In this document: positions 1 to 7,516 of the stretch, piece by piece
How the letters are laid out: each line of letters opens with the position of its first letter
How positions within the stretch are numbered: position 1 is the stretch's first letter
NCBI RefSeq assembly: GCF_036248275.1
Contig: NZ_CP109181.1
Location: 1,674,001 to 1,738,000 of the forward strand
Direction of reading: 5' to 3'
Length of the DNA stretch: 64,000 bases
Origin: Streptomyces sp. NBC_01716
Lineage (GTDB): Bacteria > Actinomycetota > Actinomycetes > Streptomycetales > Streptomycetaceae
Made by a program: the position numbers and the translations under genes
The notes under the pieces: generated by a model
Seen by the model: the letters and a program-made list of their open reading frames with translations, nothing else
Database searches by the model: none
Told to the model about the DNA's origin: nothing

Positions 1-1
1 G

Positions 2-1192
2 CGCGCGGCGCTGGCGACGGAGCATCTGGCGGCGACGCGCGCGGGGCGGCGGGCGCCGCACCGGGTGGCCGTGGGCGGGACGACGTACTCGCTGTTCCCC
101 GTACGGCGGCCGGACCGTGGCGCGGCGACGGCGCCGGGCGGCGGGGACGCGGACGTACGCGAGAGTGCCCTGTCCGACTGGCTGCTGGCCGTGGAGGCGG
201 ACGCCGGTGAGTGGGCCGCGCCCCGGCTGGATCTGCTCCAGGGCGTCACCCAGCTGATCGCGGTCGAACGGGAGCGGCGGGACGCGGCGCGTACGGTACG
301 GCGCCGGCTGGCCCAGGAGATCGTGGAACTCGTACAGGCGGGCGCCCCGCCCGCCGAGATCGCGGCGCGGCTGAGGGTCGCGGCGCCGGTGCTGCTGCCG
401 GGCCAGGGGGCGGCCCCGCACTGGCAGATCGTGGTGGCGCGCGTCGACTGGCGGGACGGGAACGGCGGGGAAGGCGCAGGGGGTGCGGACGGCTCGCGGG
501 GCGCGGTCGGATCGGGGGAGGTCGCGCGGTCGCTGCTGGAGGAGATCCTTGTCGATCCGGGGGCGGCGGGCATGGAGTGCGGCGACCGGATCGCGGTGGC
601 GCACACGGACGGCGAGGCGATCGCGCTGCTGCCGACGGCGGCCCCGGCCTCCGAAGGAGAGAACGGCGGGGACGGGGACGCGAAGCCGGAGGACGGGGGC
701 CTTAGGGCGGACGCTCTGCTGGCCGCCGTACAGGAACCGCTGGCCGCCGGTCTGGCCGACGACGGCCGGCTGACCCTGGGCGTCAGCGCCGCCGTGCACT
801 CGGCCGATGGCCTGCGCGGCGCGCTGGAGGAGGCCCGGCACGCCCGCAGGGTGGCCGCGGCGCGTCCCGGCCGGGTGTGCGCGGCCGGGCACCACGAACT
901 GGCCTCGCACGTACTGCTGCTGCCGTTCGTCCCGGACGACGTACGGCGCGCGTTCACCGCGCGGCTGCTCGACCCGCTGCGGGACTACGACCGCCGCCAC
1001 CGCGCCGAACTGGTCCCGACACTTGAGGCGTTCCTCGACTGCGACGGCTCCTGGACCCGCTGCGCGGCCCGGCTGCATCTGCATGTGAACACGCTGCGGT
1101 ACCGGGTGGGGCGTATCGAGCAGCTGACGGGGCGCGATCTGTCCCGCCTGGAGGACAAGCTCGACTTCTTCCTGGCGCTCCGGATGAGCTGA
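2..1192 (+). CDS. PucR-family helix-turn-helix regulator, 5' end outside window
   Basis: The frame is open from the window edge, so the N-terminus is missing; 396 residues are present. The C-terminus carries the PucR/CdaR-type HTH_30 domain, seen in LHLHVNTLRYRVGRIEQLTG and the following 'DLSRLEDKLDFFLALR'. The segment before it resembles the GGDEF-like middle domain of this family. These are DNA-binding regulators, often of purine, sugar-acid or amino-acid catabolism; the ligand cannot be told from this fragment. A GTG at 65 could be read as a start, but the open frame and usual family length (about 400-550 residues) argue that the gene begins upstream of the window. Confidence 0.8.
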   Translation, partial: RAALATEHLAATRAGRRAPHRVAVGGTTYSLFPVRRPDRGAATAPGGGDADVRESALSDWLLAVEADAGEWAAPRLDLLQGVTQLIAVERERRDAARTVRRRLAQEIVELVQAGAPPAEIAARLRVAAPVLLPGQGAAPHWQIVVARVDWRDGNGGEGAGGADGSRGAVGSGEVARSLLEEILVDPGAAGMECGDRIAVAHTDGEAIALLPTAAPASEGENGGDGDAKPEDGGLRADALLAAVQEPLAAGLADDGRLTLGVSAAVHSADGLRGALEEARHARRVAAARPGRVCAAGHHELASHVLLLPFVPDDVRRAFTARLLDPLRDYDRRHRAELVPTLEAFLDCDGSWTRCAARLHLHVNTLRYRVGRIEQLTGRDLSRLEDKLDFFLALRMS

Positions 1193-1466
1193 CGCCGAGC
1201 CCTGCTGTGCCGCGCCGTGCCGCGAACCGCGTCACCCGGTGCCAGGTTGACCGCTGTCACCCGTGGCGGTCACGGCGAGATCCAACTCCTTGACGTGGAC
1301 AGGCCCATGGGCCGCCCGCGCGGTGAACTCCCCACCGTCCGGCGGGAGGACAACCTCGCTGGTCAACCGGGGTGGGCGCGCCGGCGAAGACCCTTCCGCG
1401 GTGCGCTCGCGGGCGGTTCGACGGGACGTCGAACGAGCCCTTGTCGACCCCTTGTTGACCAAGGCA
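1193..1466. other. Intergenic region without recognisable gene
   Basis: The gap between the PucR-type gene and the TPR-like gene is 372 bases. Small open frames on both strands here look like chance frames in GC-rich DNA. A weak inverted repeat (GACCGC with GCGGTC about 11 bases apart, near 1249-1271) could act as a terminator for the upstream gene. The right part of the gap holds the possible Rex operator listed separately. Confidence 0.4.
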
Positions 1467-1484
1467 TTGTGAATTTTTTCACCT
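1467..1484. promoter_or_regulatory. Possible Rex-type redox operator
   Basis: TTGTGAATTTTTTCACCT matches the Rex consensus TTGTGAA-N4-TTCACAA at 12 of 14 specified positions, including the perfect GTGAA/TTCAC arms. Rex is the NADH/NAD+-sensing repressor of respiratory genes in actinomycetes. The site lies 81 bases upstream of the TPR-like gene at 1565 in an unusually A/T-rich patch. A chance match is possible, since the downstream gene has no known redox role. Confidence 0.4.
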
Positions 1485-1564
1485 GAGCTATTGGCCCGGC
1501 GTGCCGATCCGTGCTGAGATGCGGGAGAACTCAACAGCACAAAGGCGCGCTCGGGGAGGGCAAT

Positions 1565-2338
1565 GTGGCGGATACCGCCATGTCTGGTTCCGGATCCACT
1601 ACCGGTGACGACCCACTCCAGACCGCGGTATGGCGGCTGCGCTCGCGCGGCTGTTGGACCGACGCGGCCGCCCTGCTCGCGCCCCATCCGGGGGCAGCGC
1701 CCTCGCTCCAGCGGGCGTCACTGCTGGTGGAGCGGTGCCTGTTCACCGGTGAGGGCTGGCCCGAGGCCGAGGACGCGCTCCGGGTCGCCGAGGCCACCGC
1801 GCGTGAGGACGACGAACGGGGCGGCGCGGCCAGCGAGCGCGGCCATCTCGCGTACGCGGCCACCATCCTCGGAGTGCGCGACCGCGCCGACGAGGCACGT
1901 GCCGCGCTCGGCCGGGCCGCCGCGCTGCTGGCGCCGACGGCGCTCGCCCGGCCGCTGCTGGACTTCCGGCGGGGCCTGATCGCCGAACACCTCTCGGACT
2001 CCCCGCAGTCGGCCCTGGCCGCCTACCGGCGCGCCCATGCGGGCGCCACCGCGCACGGACAGACCTTGCTGCTCTCCTTCACCTGGCGCCATCTGGCCGG
2101 ACTCGCCCTGCGCGAGGGCGAGTTGGCGGAGGCGCGGCACGGCTTCGGCGAGTCCCTGCGGATCCGTGAGGAGCTGGGCTATCTCGTCGGTACGGCTCCG
2201 GCGCTCGCCGCGCTGGCCGACGCCGAACCGGAGCCGGAGGCGACGCGCCTGCGCGCGGAGGCGGGACGGCTGTTCCGGCTGCTTGACGGCGTCCCGACGT
2301 GGCTGGCGGCGCAGCTCGCGCCGAGCCCTGCGGCCTGA
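1565..2338 (+). CDS. TPR-like hypothetical protein
   Basis: The product has 257 residues. It is helical and Ala/Leu/Arg-rich, with repeat-like helix pairs such as 'SALAAYRRAHAGATAHGQTLL' and 'GELAEARHGFGESLRIREELGY', which suggest tetratricopeptide repeats and a scaffold role. No catalytic motif or signal peptide is visible. GTG 1565 is chosen because GGGGAGGG ends 4-5 bases before it; ATG 1580 in the same frame is an alternative, and a start at 1511 would lie upstream of the ribosome binding site. The gene is a single transcription unit, possibly under the Rex-like site upstream. Its function is not recognised. Confidence 0.65.
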   Translation: MADTAMSGSGSTTGDDPLQTAVWRLRSRGCWTDAAALLAPHPGAAPSLQRASLLVERCLFTGEGWPEAEDALRVAEATAREDDERGGAASERGHLAYAATILGVRDRADEARAALGRAAALLAPTALARPLLDFRRGLIAEHLSDSPQSALAAYRRAHAGATAHGQTLLLSFTWRHLAGLALREGELAEARHGFGESLRIREELGYLVGTAPALAALADAEPEPEATRLRAEAGRLFRLLDGVPTWLAAQLAPSPAA

Positions 2339-2360
2339 CAGCCTGTCCGAGCCCCGCGGC

Positions 2361-3572
2361 TCACCGGGGCGTTGTCGGACCCGGCGCCGCCGCGTGGGGG
2401 CCTGGCCCCACGCCCGCCGGGTCCAGGTCACCCGCCGCCGGGCTCTTGCGCGCCTGCGGGCCCGCCCCGCGCAACAGCCGCTCCAGCGGGTGCTCCACCC
2501 ACTGGTACGCCAGCCCCGCGACGGCCAGGCTGATCACGATCGCCAGCAGCCAGAAGCCCGCGGTGGTGGCCAGGGACTCCGTACGGCCGTAGCGGGCGAG
2601 CAGGGAGCGGATGACGATCTCGTGCACCAGGTACCAGGCGAAGGACCAGTGCCCCAGCCGTACCGCCCACGGCCCGCCAAGACCCGTACGGCTGCCCCGC
2701 AGGTCCGCCTGGGCCGCCGCGCACACGAGCAGGGCGAAGATCGGCGCGGAGAGCAACTGCGAGGCGCTGTACGGGCTGTACCAGAGACTGTCGGGAACGG
2801 CCTCGTGCCACGGCACCAGCGCCAGATGCCAGAGCACGACCAGTCCGATCGCCGCCGGCAGCCCGACCGGTGAGCTCCGGCCGCGCTTGACGGCGAGTCC
2901 GGCGGCCACACCGATCACGAACTGGAGCATGCGGGTCGGCGGGAAGTAGTCGAGCAGCCATACGCGGGTGGCGCCGGTCTCGATCAGGGCACTGGCGAAC
3001 CAGACGCCGACGAGCGCGGCGCTCATCGTCGCCATCACCCAGAGGCGGCCCCGGCCGGTTCGCAGCAGCGGCAGCATCATGAGCAGCGGGAAGATCAGAT
3101 AGAACCAGGCCTCGTCGCTGAGCGACCAGGCCGCCGGGTTCGCGCCCTTCTGGATGACCGTGTCGGGGGACCAGGCGTGCACCATGAGCAGCGTGGCGAG
3201 CACGGCCTTGGCGGACACCTCCTTGCCGATCGCGATCCAGACGGCGACGGAGGCCGCCGACGTCACCGCGAGCAGGGGCCAGATACGGGCGAAGCGCCGC
3301 CACAGGAAGACCTTGGCGGGCACGCGCCGGCCGTCGTAGGTCCAGGCGAGCACGAAGCCGGACAGGACGAAGAAGAAGGTGACGCCGCTGCGCCCGTACC
3401 AGGTGGCCTGGCTGAGCCCGGGGATCTCGCCGACCTGCCGGGACAGGTGGTAGAGCACCACGATCAACGCGGCCCAGAACCGCAGCCCGGTGAGGGACGG
3501 CAGCCGGTCCCGGCCGGAGAGACCTGACCGGTCGGCAGTGGTGGCTGGCTGACGAGCACTGCTGGCGCGCAT
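2361..3572 (-). CDS. Acyltransferase 3 family membrane protein (OafA/YrhL-like)
   Basis: The product has 403 residues and about ten membrane segments. The N-terminal signature 'LPSLTGLRFWAALIVVLYHL' is typical of acyltransferase 3, with the conserved His in the first membrane helix, followed by 'GRSGVTFFFVLSGFVLAW'. Such proteins move acyl groups onto sugars, lipids or antibiotics at the cytoplasmic membrane. No sugar or polyketide genes are adjacent, so the acceptor is unknown. The C-terminus is a Pro/Ala-rich cytoplasmic tail. The gene is convergent with the upstream TPR-like gene and separated from it by 22 bases. Confidence 0.85.
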   Translation of the reverse strand: MRASSARQPATTADRSGLSGRDRLPSLTGLRFWAALIVVLYHLSRQVGEIPGLSQATWYGRSGVTFFFVLSGFVLAWTYDGRRVPAKVFLWRRFARIWPLLAVTSAASVAVWIAIGKEVSAKAVLATLLMVHAWSPDTVIQKGANPAAWSLSDEAWFYLIFPLLMMLPLLRTGRGRLWVMATMSAALVGVWFASALIETGATRVWLLDYFPPTRMLQFVIGVAAGLAVKRGRSSPVGLPAAIGLVVLWHLALVPWHEAVPDSLWYSPYSASQLLSAPIFALLVCAAAQADLRGSRTGLGGPWAVRLGHWSFAWYLVHEIVIRSLLARYGRTESLATTAGFWLLAIVISLAVAGLAYQWVEHPLERLLRGAGPQARKSPAAGDLDPAGVGPGPHAAAPGPTTPR

Positions 3573-3661
3573 GACGTCCCGTGGTGTGGGTGGTAACCGG
3601 AAGATGAAGACTGGGTGACGCTACCCGTACACGCGCGCGACGCCAAAGCGGGAACGGGCGG

Positions 3662-4489
3662 TCAGCCCGCGCCGCCCGTGAAGTGTTCGCGGACCAGCGT
3701 GCGCACGGCGGGCAGGTCCCCGGCGATCAGCGCGTCCAGGAGCGCGGAGTGCTCGGCCGCGTCCGCGACGAGCGCGGCCCTGATCGTCCTCGGTGCGCCG
3801 GCGAGGGGCCATTGGGCGCGGCGGTGCAGTTCGTCGGCGACCATGACGAGCTGGTGGTTGCCGGAGAGACGGAGGAGCGCGCCGTGGAAGGCGCGGTCGC
3901 GCTCCGCGTAGGCGGCGAGATCGCCGCACGCCGCCGCCTCGGTGGTCGCCTCGGCGAGCGGGCGCAGTTCCGCCCAGCGCTCGGCGGCGACGGTACGGGC
4001 CAGTCCGAGCATCACCGGGACCTCGATCAGCGCGCGTACCTCGGCCAGCTCGGCGAGGTCGCGGGCGGTGCGCTCGGCGACCCGGAAACCCCGGTTGGGC
4101 ACGACCTCCACGGCACCTTCGAGTACGAGCTGCTGCATGGCCTCGCGTACGGGGGTCGCCGACACTCCGAAGCGCTCGCCGAGCGCGGGGCCGGAGTAGA
4201 CCTGGCCGGGCGCCAGCTCGCCGCTGACGAGGGCGGTACGGAGCGCGGCGAGGATCTGGCCGCGTACGGAGTGACGCCGCACCGGGCGGCGCGCGGCGGG
4301 CTCGGCCGGGGGAACCGAGCCGTCCTGGCCGGTGCGGGGGGTCTCGTGCCCGTGCTCGTGTCTGTGCTCGCCGCGTGCCTGCTCAGGGACCCGCGGGGGG
4401 CCGCCGGCCCGGGTCTCGCCCGGCGACGACGCCCGTTCCCGGGGCGCGGAGGGCCTGGCCGCGTCGTCGCGCGCTCTGCTCCGCTCCAC
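3662..4489 (-). CDS. GntR-family regulator with FCD domain
   Basis: The product has 275 residues. After a long basic low-complexity N-terminus (about 75 residues) there is a GntR winged helix-turn-helix, including 'LGERFGVSATPVREAMQQL' and 'VVPNRGFRVA'. An all-helical FCD ligand domain follows, with the family's 'DRAFHGALLRLSGN' His motif and a later 'EHSALLDALIAGD'. FCD regulators usually sense small organic acids and often use a metal ion. The likely true start is internal, because the first 70 residues are unlike the family; ATG codons inside that segment are candidates. The gene is divergent from the FhuF-type gene, and the 131-base gap holds that gene's iron-box promoter. Confidence 0.85.
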   Translation of the reverse strand: MERSRARDDAARPSAPRERASSPGETRAGGPPRVPEQARGEHRHEHGHETPRTGQDGSVPPAEPAARRPVRRHSVRGQILAALRTALVSGELAPGQVYSGPALGERFGVSATPVREAMQQLVLEGAVEVVPNRGFRVAERTARDLAELAEVRALIEVPVMLGLARTVAAERWAELRPLAEATTEAAACGDLAAYAERDRAFHGALLRLSGNHQLVMVADELHRRAQWPLAGAPRTIRAALVADAAEHSALLDALIAGDLPAVRTLVREHFTGGAG

Positions 4490-4563
4490 GGCGACTCCTC
4501 CTCCATCCGGCCCGGCTCGCGCATCAGGGGTCCCCGGAGCACCATAGGCGGACGGGGGAACAG

Positions 4564-4591
4564 TTCACACATCCATCGTGTCGGGTAAGGT
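4564..4591 (+). promoter_or_regulatory. Promoter of the FhuF-type reductase
   Basis: A -35-like TTCACA (4564-4569) is followed after 16 bases by a good -10, TAAGGT (4586-4591). Transcription would start near 4598, leaving a short leader before the reductase gene. The -10 box is inside the iron-box palindrome. Confidence 0.5.
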
Positions 4592-4604
4592 AAGCCTCAC
4601 CTTC
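4586..4604. promoter_or_regulatory. Iron box (DmdR/IdeR-type operator)
   Basis: TAAGGTAAGCCTCACCTTC matches the actinobacterial iron box TTAGGTTAGGCTCACCTAA at 14 of 19 positions and keeps the AGGT..ACCT core. It overlaps the -10 of the promoter for the FhuF-type ferric reductase gene, so Fe(II)-loaded DmdR would block transcription when iron is plentiful. The fit between site and gene function raises confidence. Confidence 0.65.
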
Positions 4605-4632
4605 AGACGAGCGCGATTCGGTGGTTCCAAGG

Positions 4633-5481
4633 ATGTCTGTGCCCGCTCTGCTGCCCGGTCACCTCTCACCGGTCGCCGACGCCTACCGGCGTCTGACCGA
4701 GGTGTTCCCCTCCCTGGGTATCGACGAGCTCACCGCCGGCGAACGGCCCGCGGCCGACGAGGGCTGGGTCGGCGCCACCGATCTCGCGGCGGGCGGCCCC
4801 GCCGTCGACGCCTTCCTCGCCTGGGACGACGCGCAGGTGGTGCGCGACTACGGACAGCGGGCCCGCCCCGATGTCGTCGCGACCTTCGGACTGCACCGGT
4901 ACGCCTGGCCCGCCTGCCTGTTGATCACCGTGCCGTGGTTCGTGAGCCGCCGGGTGCCGAGGGTGCCGGTGGAGAACGTCGCCTTCCAGCGGACGCGGAG
5001 CCGGATGGCCGTCCGCGTGGACGAGTTCGCCTGTCTGCCCGGTGACCCGGCCGCCGAACTGCCGGGCGCCCGGGTCGTGGCGGACGAGGAGGCGCTGCGC
5101 GCCGAGGTGCGCGACGCGGTGGCCGAGCATCTCGGCCCGGTGCTGGCCGCGTTCGGGCCGCGCATGCGGCGGCGCGACCGTGCCCTGTGGGGCATGGCGA
5201 CCGACGAGATCGTCGAGGGCCTCTGGTACGTCTCGCATCTGCTCGGCGAGGAGCGTCGGGCGATGTCGGAGCTGGAACTTCTGCTGCCGGGCACGACGAA
5301 GCCGTACGTCGGTACGGCGGGCTTCCGTGAACTGCCGGTCCCCGGCGGCGAGTCGCTGCCGACCAGGGACCGGGCGAGCTGCTGCCTCTTCTACACGCTT
5401 CGGCCCGAGGACACATGCGTGACCTGTCCGCGTACCTGTGACTCCGAGCGCGTCCGCCGGCTGAGCGCGAACAGCAACTGA
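4633..5481 (+). CDS. FhuF-type (2Fe-2S) ferric-siderophore reductase
   Basis: The product has 282 residues. The C-terminus has the diagnostic CC-x10-C-x2-C cluster motif ('SCCLFYTLRPEDTCVTCPRTC'), which binds a [2Fe-2S] centre in FhuF-type reductases. These cytosolic enzymes reduce ferric iron in imported siderophores. The iron box over its promoter supports that role. The start is uncertain: ATG 4633 is used, but GTG 4621 and GTG 4639 are in frame, and AAGG at 4629-4632 would best serve 4639. The gene stands alone and is followed by a small stem-loop. Confidence 0.85.
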   Translation: MSVPALLPGHLSPVADAYRRLTEVFPSLGIDELTAGERPAADEGWVGATDLAAGGPAVDAFLAWDDAQVVRDYGQRARPDVVATFGLHRYAWPACLLITVPWFVSRRVPRVPVENVAFQRTRSRMAVRVDEFACLPGDPAAELPGARVVADEEALRAEVRDAVAEHLGPVLAAFGPRMRRRDRALWGMATDEIVEGLWYVSHLLGEERRAMSELELLLPGTTKPYVGTAGFRELPVPGGESLPTRDRASCCLFYTLRPEDTCVTCPRTCDSERVRRLSANSN

Positions 5482-5508
5482 TCGCTCCCGCGTGGTTCGC
5501 CGGGCCAT

Positions 5509-5526
5509 GCCACCCGTTCGGGTGGC
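5509..5526 (+). terminator. Stem-loop after FhuF-type gene
   Basis: GCCACCC and GGGTGGC form a perfect 7-bp stem with a GTTC loop, 28 bases after the reductase stop. No T-tract follows, as is common in streptomycetes. Confidence 0.5.
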
Positions 5527-5696
5527 TTAGTATCGAACGCAACTCGCGCTCCACAGGCATCCGTTCGAGCAGATCGCCCCTATTCGCGCGCCCTCGCGCC
5601 TCGTTGGCGTTCTCTTGTCCCGAAACCCCCTGAGCGCGGTCACGGTTCGGCCAATATGGCGCCCGAACCGCCCCACTGCGATGCAAGGGACACCGC

Positions 5697-6773
5697 ATGC
5701 GACTGACCGACATATCCAACTGGCTGCTTCCGGGCGTCGTGATGCTCGTCGGAGTCCTGGTGGCGGTGGCAATGGTCACGCGCGGCAAGCGCGCCGGCGT
5801 CAAGACCGCGACCGAGGACTCCTGGGAACGCAGCGAGGAGCGCCGCAGACGGAAGGAAGCGGTGTACGGCACCGCCTCCTACGTACTGCTGTTCTGCTGC
5901 GCGGCCGTGGCCGCCGCGCTCTCCTTCCACGGGCTCGTCGGCTTCGGCCGGCAAAACCTCAACCTCACGGGCGGCTGGGAGTATCTCGTCCCCTTCGGTC
6001 TCGACGGGGCGGCGATGTTCTGCTCCGTACTGGCCGTGCGCGAGGCCAGCCACGGTGACGCGGCTCTCGGCTCGCGGCTGCTGGTGTGGACGTTCGCCGG
6101 TGCGGCGGCCTGGTTCAACTGGGTGCACGCGCCGCGCGGTCTGGGCCACGACGGAGCGCCGCAGTTCTTCGCGGGCATGTCGCTCTCGGCCGCCGTGCTC
6201 TTCGACCGGGCGCTGAAGCAGACCCGCCGCGCCGCGCTGCGCGAACAGGGCCTGGTACCACGTCCGTTGCCGCAGATCCGGATCGTCCGGTGGCTGCGGG
6301 CGCCCCGCGAGACCTTCGGCGCCTGGTCGCTGATGCTGCTCGAAGGCGTACGCACGCTGGACGAGGCGGTCGACGAGGTACGTGAGGACCGCAGGCAGAA
6401 GGAGCAGAACAAGCACCGGCGGCGTGAGCAGGAGAAGCTGGGCCGGGCCAGGATCAAGGCGCTCAACCGGCAGCACCGGGCCTGGGGACGCGGCCGTGGC
6501 CGACAGGTCGAACTGCCGGCGGCCGCGGCCGTACCGGCCGTCGGCGGCTCTTCGAGCTCGCCGCCCGCCGTGGGTCCCGCCGCGCCGGAGCCTGTCATAC
6601 CCGGTCTCCGCGAACCGGACCCGTTCCCCGTACCCTCCCGGCCCTCGCTTCAAGCGGTGAAGGGTTCGGAGGGCCGCACGGTCGACCTGACCGCCGAGGA
6701 CGACACGATGGCGCTGCCGAGGCTCGACTCCCTGGAGCGCAAGCTCAAGGACCTTGAGCAGCAGTTCGGCTGA
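5697..6773 (+). CDS. DUF2637 membrane protein
   Basis: The product has 358 residues. There is one membrane segment near residues 8-26, then a DUF2637-like block of about four segments (residues 60-170; 'VYGTASYVLLFCCAAVAAAL', 'LVPFGLDGAAMFCSVLAVREA'). A charged, coiled-coil-like Arg/Lys/Glu stretch and a Pro-rich cytoplasmic tail follow. DUF2637 proteins occur on streptomycete chromosomes and in plasmid-transfer (Spd-like) gene sets; the exact role is unknown. No plasmid-transfer neighbours are present here, which favours a resident chromosomal gene. The ATG at 5697 has no strong ribosome binding site. Confidence 0.75.
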   Translation: MRLTDISNWLLPGVVMLVGVLVAVAMVTRGKRAGVKTATEDSWERSEERRRRKEAVYGTASYVLLFCCAAVAAALSFHGLVGFGRQNLNLTGGWEYLVPFGLDGAAMFCSVLAVREASHGDAALGSRLLVWTFAGAAAWFNWVHAPRGLGHDGAPQFFAGMSLSAAVLFDRALKQTRRAALREQGLVPRPLPQIRIVRWLRAPRETFGAWSLMLLEGVRTLDEAVDEVREDRRQKEQNKHRRREQEKLGRARIKALNRQHRAWGRGRGRQVELPAAAAVPAVGGSSSSPPAVGPAAPEPVIPGLREPDPFPVPSRPSLQAVKGSEGRTVDLTAEDDTMALPRLDSLERKLKDLEQQFG

Positions 6774-6869
6774 GCGTCTTCCTCGGGAACGACACCGTGG
6801 GTGCGCACACGACCGGCGTGACGGAGGGCCGTCGCGCCGGTCGGTCGTACGGGCGCCGCAGAAGGCGCC

Positions 6870-7304
6870 TCAGGCGGCCACCGCCGCCTCACCGTCCAGC
6901 TCGAACCAGACCATCTTGCCCAGCCCCTGCGCCCGCACGCCCCACGCGTCGGCCAGCCCCTCCACCAGGACCAGCCCCCGCCCGTGCGTCCCGTCGTCCA
7001 CGTCGGGCTCGTTGGGCGTCGGCGGCGCGTCTGCGAAGTCCCGCACCTCCACCCGTAGCCGCGAATCCGCGACAGTGGCCTTGACGACCGCTCCGTGGTC
7101 GGTGTGCACCAGCGCGTTGGTGACCAGTTCGCTCGTCAGCAGCTCGGCCACCTCGGCCGATTCGCGCTCCTGCCAGTGGCTCAGCAGCTCGCGCAGCGCG
7201 TGTCTGACCTCGGGCACCGCCGTGAGGTCGGCGCCCTCCACTCTTCTGAGCAACTGTTTGCGCAGCAGTCGCGCCTGCTCCCCCGTGCCTTTCATGTCCC
7301 CCAT
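6870..7304 (-). CDS. RsbW-like ATP-binding protein (HATPase_c)
   Basis: The product has 144 residues from ATG 7304, or 141 from ATG 7295; both follow G-rich Shine-Dalgarno-like runs. It has the GHKL N-box 'ELLTSELVTNALVHT' and G-box 'DGTHGRGLVLVEGLADAWG'. It is a stand-alone kinase domain of the anti-sigma/regulatory type that is very abundant in Streptomyces; partners are usually STAS-domain or sigma-factor proteins encoded elsewhere. No partner is adjacent. Longer in-frame starts (to 7379) add a segment unlike the family. Confidence 0.8.
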   Translation of the reverse strand: MGDMKGTGEQARLLRKQLLRRVEGADLTAVPEVRHALRELLSHWQERESAEVAELLTSELVTNALVHTDHGAVVKATVADSRLRVEVRDFADAPPTPNEPDVDDGTHGRGLVLVEGLADAWGVRAQGLGKMVWFELDGEAAVAA

Positions 7305-7516
7305 CCCCCCATGCCGCTGCTGTCTTGGCGAGCTTCCCCTCGTGAACGCTCTCCCCGAGATGCATGCCCCGCACACCACCGGCCACGCATGACGATCCGG
7401 GACGGTGTCACGGCGAGTGCCCGGTGCTCCTCCTGGGAAGTGAGGGGTTGCGAGATCCGCCGGACACCTGGAGTCTGCCGTTCCAGAAGGCTGAGCCGTA
7501 GAACTGAGGAGCCTTG

